64,000 nt of DNA from NCBI GenBank assembly GCA_017979445.1, contig CM030719.1:21669292-21733291 (forward strand), read 5' to 3'. Shown piece by piece: positions 57,147 to 64,000 of this stretch (position 1 is its first letter; the number at the start of each line of letters is the position of its first letter). The position numbers were made by a program, and so were the translations under genes. The notes below the pieces were generated by a model, which was not told the DNA's origin, did no database searches, and saw only the letters and a list, made by a program, of their open reading frames with translations. The DNA comes from Akebia trifoliata. Taxonomy: Eukaryota; Streptophyta; Magnoliopsida; Ranunculales; Lardizabalaceae.

Positions 57147-57519
57147 GTCACCCCGGAGATGTTAGAGTTTAGGATTGGTGTGTTTTGAGTCGTAGTAGGC
57201 TTGTCTATCTGTTTGAGTCATATTCATGTAACCTTGACTCACATTTTATAATTCAGACAATTCTATATAAGTTTAATAGTAAAATCTTTTGGATATATTT
57301 CGTTTGCAATGGATCGATCATTTGCATATCATTTACTTTGTACACGCTCATATGCATGTTTTGACACTATTTTATTCAGTTATATACCTTGTGTGTCATT
57401 TTACATGCTATGCCCATGCTTAAATTGTCATACTATAGTTGACCTGTCTATGATTGCTTCCGTCATGCATCTTGCTCTGATAGTCATATTAGGTTGATTA
57501 CGCTCTTTGTCAACTATTG

Positions 57520-57744
57520 ACAAAAAGGGGGAGAGTGTTGTTTCCACCCGTATGTACTGTCTCAATTGACTTTTATAGGTATAACATTCAGCGGGAACAA
57601 AGTAGTTAGAATCTTAGGTTTTTATTTTTAAACATTTTTGTAAGATTTTAATTGGGTGTAAGTCGTGTTGGTTAGTCTGGGAATGTTTCCTAGTCTTTTT
57701 GGTCTAGTTTAAGATTTTGTTTTGTAATTGACAAAGGGGGAGAT
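57520..57744 (+). promoter_or_regulatory. Two purine tracts before the 3' LTR (unit 2)
   Basis: caaaaagggggagag at 57520-57534 and acaaagggggagat at 57731-57744, the latter directly abutting the LTR. About 210 bp separate them, as in unit 1. Confidence 0.8.
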
Positions 57745-59576
57745 TGTTAATTTCATATTTTGTCAGTTACAAGACATATGTTGAGTGTAGGATTGATTTA
57801 CCATTGAAGACTAATGAAGATTCCGGTAAAGCTGCTCAATCGCACGTGACTCGACAAAAATCTCCATTGTGTGTACAAGAAGCCCAAAAGGTAATGAGAA
57901 CATCCAAGACCTTTTTCCCAATATTTAGCTGAGTGATAGGTTGACCTATAATGATTAGGGAAACTCGTTTTTCGACCCATTCTCTCATTGGATTTTGTAA
58001 AAATTGAAAATGGTTATAGAGGGGACATTAAATATTTGACTACTCTAAACCCATTTTCTGTCCTTGGTGCTTTATAGATGGCATTATATAAGTAATATCT
58101 AGCACACCTTCAAACCGTTTTAACACTGACCTTCCCGAAAGCTCGATCTGACCCAAAAAGGTATTTCGAGAATTGAAAATGGTTATAAAGCGAACATTAA
58201 AGATTTGACCACCCTAACCCTATTTTCTAACCTTGGTGCTTTATAGGTGGCATTATATAGATAATATCTAGCACACTTTCAAACCGTGCCGGCATCGACC
58301 TTCCCGAAAGTTCGATTTGACCCAAAAAGGTAAAAAAGACATTTTGATAATTTCACTCATTTATTCTTGGATTTAACCATCGGTGACAGTTTGGAGATGT
58401 TCTACGTAGTAAGATCTATCATCTCCCCAAACGACATGCAAAACGGACTTACCGTTTGAAAGTTATGGTCAAAATACCCTCCCAATGGCATTTCTGTATT
58501 TTTTACTGTGACACTGTTCATTAGGCACGGTGGCACTGGTAACAACAACCATTTGAGCACGGTGGGACATTTTTGGAACACGATTCCATCGTGAGAGCCG
58601 TTGGAACTTCGAAAGTGACTTTAAAAAGTCATTTTTGACTCATTTCTCCTATGGTTCTTGTTCTAGAGAAAACTTACACTTCATTTCTACATCCCCATGC
58701 TCTCTCTAAGTTTGAATAGGCTCCACACTTAGTTAAACAACCTTCAATCCAAGCTTATTTAATGGTGAACCTCTTCATCTAACCACACCCTTGCTTGGGC
58801 ACACCTTGGTGAATCCAAAGAAGCTTGAATCATCTATTTGAAGCAATGAGTACATCTAGATGAAGATGTCTCTCTCAAGGACATGAAGAACTCAAAGTTA
58901 CACTGTAGTAGATTAATCCATTGAGTCGAGTCATTGTGAGTATTTTTTTTGTTGTTAGATTTCTTTTTCTTTAACCAAAAAGAAGTTTCTTGGTTTTATT
59001 CTAAAACCAAGCTCTTGAGAAGAGTTGAGGACTCTACTCAAGAGAACAAGGTTCTAAGTTTTTCAAAGAATAAAATTTAGTGTTTGGATGATGTGGTACC
59101 TCATTTGAACAAATAGATTTGGGGATTCTACCGATAGAAAAAACTTATTTCAAGAGAAAGTCTTTCTCTCAATCTTAATGTTTGGAATTTGTCCTAGGCT
59201 TAAAAAAATATGTGTCAGATTTCGAGGTGAACCATAAACCTCAATTTTGATAGTGGAACCCAAAACCCGAAAGTAGGGTACTTGGTAGTGGATGTAAGCA
59301 ACTGTAAATCGTGTGTTTCTTTTACGATTATGCTTTAAGCTTGAATTTATATGAATGCAACTACATGCTCATCAAATGCTTGATAAAATGCATGTCTTAT
59401 GATGTATGATGTATGCTTTAGCTCAAAAGATATGATTCTTGTACATATCTAAGTTGTATTCATTTTAGTATAATTGAGAAACTTAAAAACTTCTTGAGAT
59501 GATTCGTAAACTAAATTTTTAATTATCATATTCACCCCCCTCTAGGTTTAGACACGGTACAAAGCACGTAATTTCA
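57745..59576 (+). repeat. 3' LTR of copia unit 2 (1832 bp)
   Basis: Begins TGTTAATTTCATATTTTGTC and ends gcacgtaatttca. By eye the first 165 bases differ from the 5' LTR at roughly one site in eight, so the insertion is old. It has the same internal 169-bp duplication. Confidence 0.9.
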
Positions 59577-59797
59577 CTATCAACGTATTCTGTCTATTTA
59601 GGAAATTTTATGTATTATTCAACTTTAAAGTCTTTGTAAATAGTGCCCTAGAAACAACTTTCTAGGCCTTAATCAAGAGGATTGGAGGGAGGTGAGGGAG
59701 TGGGGGTAAAGAAGGCATGTCATTAGTTAAAAATATAAGGGTATTCTCAAATTAACACATAAATGCAAGGGTACCTAAAATCATCCAAAAAAATTGA

Positions 59798-59817
59798 GTG
59801 GGGGCAATTGCCCCCAC
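59798..59817. repeat. 20-bp perfect palindrome
   Basis: gtgggggcaattgcccccac reads the same on both strands. It is followed by an actaactccgcccttg phrase seen beside dispersed plant repeats, but no element could be delimited. Confidence 0.85.
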
Positions 59818-59864
59818 TAATTCCTTACTAACTCCGCCCTTGACATCTACAATGTTAAGCTCAA

Positions 59865-60110
59865 CATTTTTTTATTGTCGGGTTTAACATTTTTACTACT
59901 GAAATCAACAATTTTATTATAAGATCAATATTTGTTGTAGTGATAAACAATTTACTATCAAGATGAACATTTTTTTGTTGTTGAAATCAACATTTTTATT
60001 ATTAAAACCAACAATTTTATTGTCAAGATCAGTATTTTGTATTGTAGGGATCAACAATTTATCGTCGATATCAACATTTTTTTATTTTTGGGGTCGACAT
60101 TTTTTAATGG
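59865..60110. repeat. Degenerate minisatellite, unit about 28-35 bp
   Basis: The phrase atcaaca(t/a)ttttattrtt(a/g)aratcaa recurs about eight times with irregular length. Confidence 0.75.
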
Positions 60111-60379
60111 ACACTTGAATAAAACTTTACAACAAATTCTTCAAAAAATTTAGAATCCCAATTTTTTTCAAAATTTTTAGTTACAAATCCTCCAAATATA
60201 AAAAATCATAATAATAAATGTTTAATTTTCACAGGGTCTATTATGTAATTTTTTTTTAAAGATTTTGTGACCGAGCATCTTCTAATCCATCTATATGATA
60301 AAGTAAGTCGGTTATCCCCCCTTTAAATCTCCAAACATAGGGATTGAGATTAGTTTTATCTCAAATTTTGAGAAAAAAA

Positions 60380-60690
60380 TTTTGTTTTATTTTTTTCTTC
60401 TCCCTTTCTAAGAATACCCCTCAAATTTTATTGTCTTTCATTCTTTTATCCCCTTTCAAGAACACCTCTTTAACTTTTTATATTGCTTCCCTCTTCCCCT
60501 TTTCAATGATAACCATCCAATGAGACATCTTTTTCGTAATACCCCTCCAACTATATTAACTTTCCTTATCTCCATATATTTCTAATAATAATACTCTCCA
60601 ATTTAGTTTCTTTTCTCACGCCCTCCTCTCATGTACAATGGTATTCCTCAAATTTTATTGTCTATCTTCTTTTACCCCTTAATGCACGGG
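60380..60690 (-). repeat. Pyrimidine-rich minisatellite, unit about 50-60 bp (inverted arm 1)
   Basis: About five units built from ttctaagaatacccctc, aattttattgtctttc and cttttatcccc, all in the same orientation. The same unit in opposite orientation is at 61080-61260. Confidence 0.72.
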
Positions 60691-60755
60691 AAAACTCTTT
60701 TCTTATAAGTTATAATATAAAAAATATATACATAATATGTATATAAGTATTAAAA

Positions 60756-61024
60756 GGGAAGCGTTTGGAGGCCCAAAAGAAAGCTAAACATTGTGTCAAA
60801 CAATTTTCAAAACATGGGCAAAAAGTTTTTGAATGAACTGATTTTTTGTGACAATGATCTCTATGGTGATTAGTTTCCTAATGGGTTATTTTTTGTGAGG
60901 ATGATCTCTATGATATAGAGATCATCCTCACTCAAAATTAGCCTATTCTAAAACTTCTAGCTCATGTATTAAAAAATGTATGACACAATGTTTGACTCAC
61001 TTTAGGGCCTCTGAACGCTCCCCT
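60756..61024. mobile_element. MITE with TIRs, 269 bp
   Basis: The ends are gggaagcgtttggaggccc and the complement of aggggagcgttcagaggccc. The inverted similarity continues for about 70 bases through cattgtgtcaaacaa. The 8-bp target duplication tattaaaa occurs at 60748-60755 and 61025-61032. This suits a hAT-type element. An internal 37-bp hairpin lies at 60895-60931: 17-bp arms starting gtgaggatgatctctat, 3-base loop gat. Confidence 0.85.
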
Positions 61025-61079
61025 TATTAAAATGCAAATATATTAGAGTTCACTCACGCCTATGACACGAACATTCTCT

Positions 61080-61260
61080 TTTGGGGTTAATGGGGGTAAA
61101 ATGAAAAAAAGAAGTTTGAAGGGTATTATTAGAAAATTTTGAAGTTAAAAGGAGTAAAAAGGAAACATAGTAAAATTGAAGGAATATTCTTAAAAAAAGA
61201 TGAGGGATAACATGAAAGACAATAAAGTAAGAGTAAAGAGGAAAGATAATAAAATATCTA
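61080..61260 (+). repeat. Purine-rich minisatellite (inverted arm 2)
   Basis: Units such as tttgaagggtattattagaa and gaaagacaataaagtaagag are the complement of the 60380-60690 units. Confidence 0.68.
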
Positions 61261-62532
61261 ATGTGAATCCCCATGTGATATTTATCTAGTAATGATCACA
61301 CAAAAATGTATCAAAGTGGATCATGCAACTGTATTTTATTATAGAGTCATGATAATATGGCTCCCCCCTGACCCCTGTTACAAAACCATTGATCATTTGC
61401 CTCGGGATACATAAGAAAAAGATTTGTAATTATGCGTATCCTGAGAAAAATGATTTACAATTATGTAATGGGGGCATATGTCAAAGGGGGTGTCAGAAAA
61501 TCATTAATCTTTATTGCTTCTTGTTCGCTAAACTGCAATAAATACACTTTGAAAATTGGAATCCAAGGGTATTTTCATAAAAAAATAAGTTTTTTAAAGG
61601 TATTTTCGATATAAAATCCAATTCCCAAAAGTGTAGTTCAAAACTTTAACGTGTGCCCCATCTTTATTATATAGACCCTTGTTAGCAATTTGGAATACAA
61701 CAAAAATTAAATGCGTGAAAATTTTGAGTTATATTCGATTTTGGATTGCAAAAATTCAATCTAAATTCGGCCAAAAGATCGATAAATGGAAAATATGTGA
61801 ACTATGCTTCATACATGTATTATCCGTTTCATTTAAAAAATTCGACCATATGATAGTGATGTTAGTAGTGATGGTGACGATTTTAATGGTGATGGTAATA
61901 ATGACGGTGGTGATAATGAGAACATCGAGGTAGTTGAAAAAAGATTAAAATTAAAGGACAAATCATTAATTTGAAAAATTAATGTGTAATTTCAAATAAA
62001 TGTAGAGGGTCATGTCAATATTTTTTTTAAGATAAAAAAAGACATTTATCACATAAAAATGTGGATTCCTCTAAAATTTTGAAGCACAACAGCTTCAAAG
62101 TGGACTTGTGTTACACATTACGACTTACAAATTTACAATTTACAACATACAATAAATTACAGTAACTTTTTTTTTCCATCATGTTTTATAAAAGTTCATA
62201 AAAGTCGTAAAAATCACGTTTTATTTTTTTCAAACTTAAAATCCGTGAATTATTCAGAATAGTTCAATAATATGAAAAATAATACTTTCATTGAAAAAAG
62301 TGAAAAATTCGTGAATATTTTAAGAATTAAACGGGAGATTGCTATCAAGGTCGTAGACTAGAGTTCACCTGTCCCCGCAGATAACACGAACGAGTCAATT
62401 CGGTGTACGTGTTCCGAGACGAGATGCTGGGTTCGAAAACCACGTTTTTGCTTGATGTCTATTTGTTTCAGTTTAAATGTGCCCTAACATCCCAACATCC
62501 GTACTATTTCTGAAAAAAACACCTGAGGTTTT
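61261..62532. other. Intergenic upstream of the Alba gene, nothing else recognised
   Basis: AT-rich sequence with the microsatellite above. A ggttcgaaaac phrase near 62430 could be a pol III B box, but no A box lies at the proper distance. Confidence 0.5.
61855..61920 (+). repeat. Imperfect GAT/GGT trinucleotide run
   Basis: gtgatggtgacgattttaa and gatggtaataatgacggtgg form a degenerate TGA/TGG-type microsatellite. Confidence 0.7.
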
Positions 62533-62569
62533 AGCCCATTTAAATCACGTTGCTAGGGTTTTAGGGTTT
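62533..62569 (+). promoter_or_regulatory. Telobox and site II-like promoter motifs of the Alba gene
   Basis: ttagggttt at 62561-62569 is the complement of the telobox aaaccctaa. The cognate tagccca at about 62532-62538 contains the site II core (tgggct on the other strand). The pair is well known in promoters of plant translation and ribosome-biogenesis genes. It lies 65-100 bp upstream of the start codon and is followed by a CT-rich leader. Confidence 0.65.
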
Positions 62570-62633
62570 ATCTCCCTCTCTCTCAACTCTCCAGCTTCGC
62601 CTCCTCAGCGAACACTCTCACTCCAGAACCAAC

Positions 62634-62756
62634 ATGGATAGATATCAGAGAGTCGAGAAACCAAGACCTGAATCGACTATAAACGAGAACGAGATCCGAA
62701 TCACCACTCAAGGCTTGATCAGGAACTATATTAGCTATGCAAACAGTCTTCTTCAG
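62634..62756 (+). CDS. Alba-domain DNA/RNA-binding protein, exon 1 (gene continues beyond the right edge)
   Basis: The start codon in aacATGga opens 41 codons, MDRYQRVEKPRPES..., ending LLQ at a phase-0 donor caggtgatc. The block NENEIRITTQGLIRNYISYA matches the start of the Alba fold in plant Alba proteins (usually ITxQGRxRNYIxYAxxLLQ); the same exon end is usual there. Known: plant Alba proteins bind RNA and DNA; the longer ones have RGG tails, and they act in the cytoplasm and nucleus, some in stress granules and R-loop control. The exon lacks an Arg after QG that is common in homologues (here QGLIR). The first intron holds a LINE fragment, so the next exon is outside the window. Confidence 0.88.
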
Positions 62757-63330
62757 GTGATCTTTCCTTCCTCCATTCATCAAATCTCAAAATGTCTTTG
62801 TTATCTGCTCTTATTTTTTTTGTTCATCTTAATGGGTTTTGATGTGTTTTGGGTTTGATCCACTATAGGTTCTAATAGTTGGATAATGTTTTTTTTTTCT
62901 CTCCCTATATCTTAGTTGCTCTGTTTTAATCCATGCTAAGTGGGTCTTACTATAGTTATTTTTTTTTCTGGGTTATGCTAAGATTTTGATTAACAGGGTT
63001 GATCATGTTCTTTTCTGAGTATTTCCCACTTGTTTGTTCATAATTCCAAATTTTTATATCTTGATTTTTAATTTTTGTCCCTTTTTTGAATGGGCTTGGG
63101 TAGAATACCTTGCTTTTCATTTGAGAATTTTTCTTTTGTTTTTGTTGGAGAATAATAATGGTTTTAAGTGAAAATAAACAGAGTACAATAATTGACCCGA
63201 AAATAACTAAATAGGAAAGTGAGAAACGTGTTCTAAGAGATTGAAAAATTATGTAATCTTCCACCAATTAATTCCAAGAACAACAATAGAAGTATGAATC
63301 TGTAAATAAGAAGTAAAGAAGTTATCTGTT

Positions 63331-63960
63331 GACATGTGGGTTTCGAAGGGGGCTAAGGATGGAGTGTTCTTGGACAAATCTTTCTATGGGGCTTTACAGG
63401 AGGACACCAGGGTAGTCTTCCCAGCTGCTGCGATTTAAGGACCTAAAGTCCCATCGAAGGTTTCATTCTTTATATGGTCCGTTTTTTGGGAGAGCATTCT
63501 GACATTGGATAGTCTTATCCAGAGGAGGAAAGGGGGAGGGGGGGGGGGGGGGCTTTGTACTCTGATATTTTGCATTATGTGTAGGTGGGACAGAGAGTCA
63601 GTCAGGCATCTGTTATTTCATTGCTTGTTCGTTCGGGAGATTTGGATGTACTTCTGGGATCTCTTTGGCGTTATGGGTTGCTTTACTTGTATGGTGAAAG
63701 GTCTCTTCGAGGCTTGGATGGGCTTAGGTGCTTCGTTCTTGCAGGCTAAACGCATATCATGGCCTATTTTGCCTTTTGCTGTATGTTAGGGTGTTTGGAA
63801 AGAGAGGAATCGTCGCATGTTTGAAGGAAATGGGACTTATTTTGAGAGCATTATCGTGTCCATCAAAGGTTTTCTTTTCTTTTGGTGTAAGGTGTTCATT
63901 GTGTTCAAAGGAGTCTTCTTTGAGGACTTCATGGGGAGAGGGAGTGGGTCTGTTATTTAG
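63331..63960 (+). pseudogene. LINE reverse transcriptase C-terminus (zf-RVT region) in Alba intron 1
   Basis: Reads MWVSKGAKDGVFLDKSF, then after a stop KVPSKVSFFIWSVFWE, SILTLDSLIQRRK, then WDRESVRHLLFHCLFVREIW, the zinc-binding Cys/His block of plant non-LTR retrotransposons. It continues GVWKERNRRMFEGNGTY. A 15-G run at 63538-63552 replaces part of the coding sequence. Stops at 63436 and 63787 make it non-functional. The 5' part (endonuclease and RT) is missing, so it is a truncated copy. It is in the same orientation as the Alba gene. Confidence 0.85.
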
Positions 63961-64000
63961 CTTAGTTGCTGTTTGGGTGTCTTGTTTTGTACTCTTTTTG

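Larger units (their letters stand above)
48653..59576 (+). mobile_element. Full-length copia (SIRE/Sireviruslike) retrotransposon, unit 2, 10.9 kb, decayed
   Basis: LTR 48653-50468, PBS 50471-50483, gag 50537-52400, protease about 52500, integrase about 53000-53700, RT/RNase H about 54100-55143, extra ORF 55920-57146, two PPTs and LTR 57745-59576. Its 5' LTR is also the 3' LTR of unit 1, forming an internal-LTR-internal-LTR chain. No target duplication can be read because the left neighbour is the unit 1 purine tract; the right flank is ctatc. Long LTRs, the interior length and an ORF after pol suggest a SIRE-type lineage (inference). Confidence 0.88.

Noticed and set aside
59577..59600. Target duplication for the copia compound element
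   Set aside because: The right flank ctatc has no counterpart. The left side of the full unit is another element's purine tract, and the true left end is lost.
62420..62450. tRNA-like B box (gggttcgaaaac) upstream of the Alba gene
   Set aside because: No A box at the tRNA spacing and no acceptor stem.
1..64000. CRISPR arrays, bacterial operons, riboswitches or rRNA genes
   Set aside because: The repeats are tandem or dispersed plant-type repeats without spacers, and no rRNA or bacterial signals were seen. The sequence is eukaryotic nuclear DNA.

Overview
The window looks like nuclear DNA of a flowering plant, probably a eudicot. It is AT-rich, has spliced genes with GT-AG introns and plant-type protein sequences, and is dominated by plant retrotransposons and DNA transposons. 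Only two host genes can be supported, one at each end, and both run off the window. On the minus strand, 1-12050 holds the 5' half of a plastid ABC1/UbiB-type atypical kinase gene (ABC1K). Four phase-0 exons encode the first 226 residues and reach the KxGQ motif. On the plus strand, 62634 onward holds the first exon of an Alba-domain nucleic-acid-binding protein, with a telobox and a site II-like element just upstream. About 50 kb of nested repeats separates them.

The ABC1K introns carry insertions. Intron 4 has a copia gag relic, intron 3 a short tRNA-derived SINE-like piece and a 26-G tract, and intron 2 a LINE tail plus a complete copia-type element at 5503-11319. That element has two 520-bp LTRs about 98-99% alike, but a deleted, stop-filled interior. 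Upstream of the gene (12.1-15.2 kb) are a minisatellite, a copia-type LTR remnant and two MITEs.

From 15.2 to 24 kb is a nest. A minus-strand hAT transposase relic with DUF659 and dimerisation segments is split by a plus-strand, LTR-like copy of a long family called A here. That copy is itself split by a younger minus-strand family A copy with a 5-bp target duplication (GCAAA). Beside it lies the C-terminus of a second, Ac/RICESLEEPER-like hAT. A 3.7-kb unit with Tat/Ogre-like ends (family B, TSD GGCAT) is at 27874-31597, another family A unit (3.46 kb, TSD TTTGA) at 32284-35747, and a truncated one at about 41935-44427. Between them are a SINE with a 14-bp duplication (36.5 kb), several tandem repeats and a CACTA-like end.

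From 44428 to 59576 is a compound copia retrotransposon: a 5'-truncated interior, an LTR, a full interior and an LTR. Both interiors carry, between pol and the 3' LTR, an extra open frame of about 408 codons in the position of the env-like frames of SIRE-type elements, plus two polypurine tracts about 210 bp apart. The rest (59.6-62.5 kb) holds minisatellites in inverted orientation around a MITE, then the Alba promoter. The first Alba intron contains the zinc-binding C-terminus of a LINE.

For the genes, the likely work is prenyl-lipid or plastoglobule-related regulation (ABC1K) and RNA/DNA binding (Alba). All transposon frames seen are broken. Identities rest on reading motifs by eye; no database search was possible.
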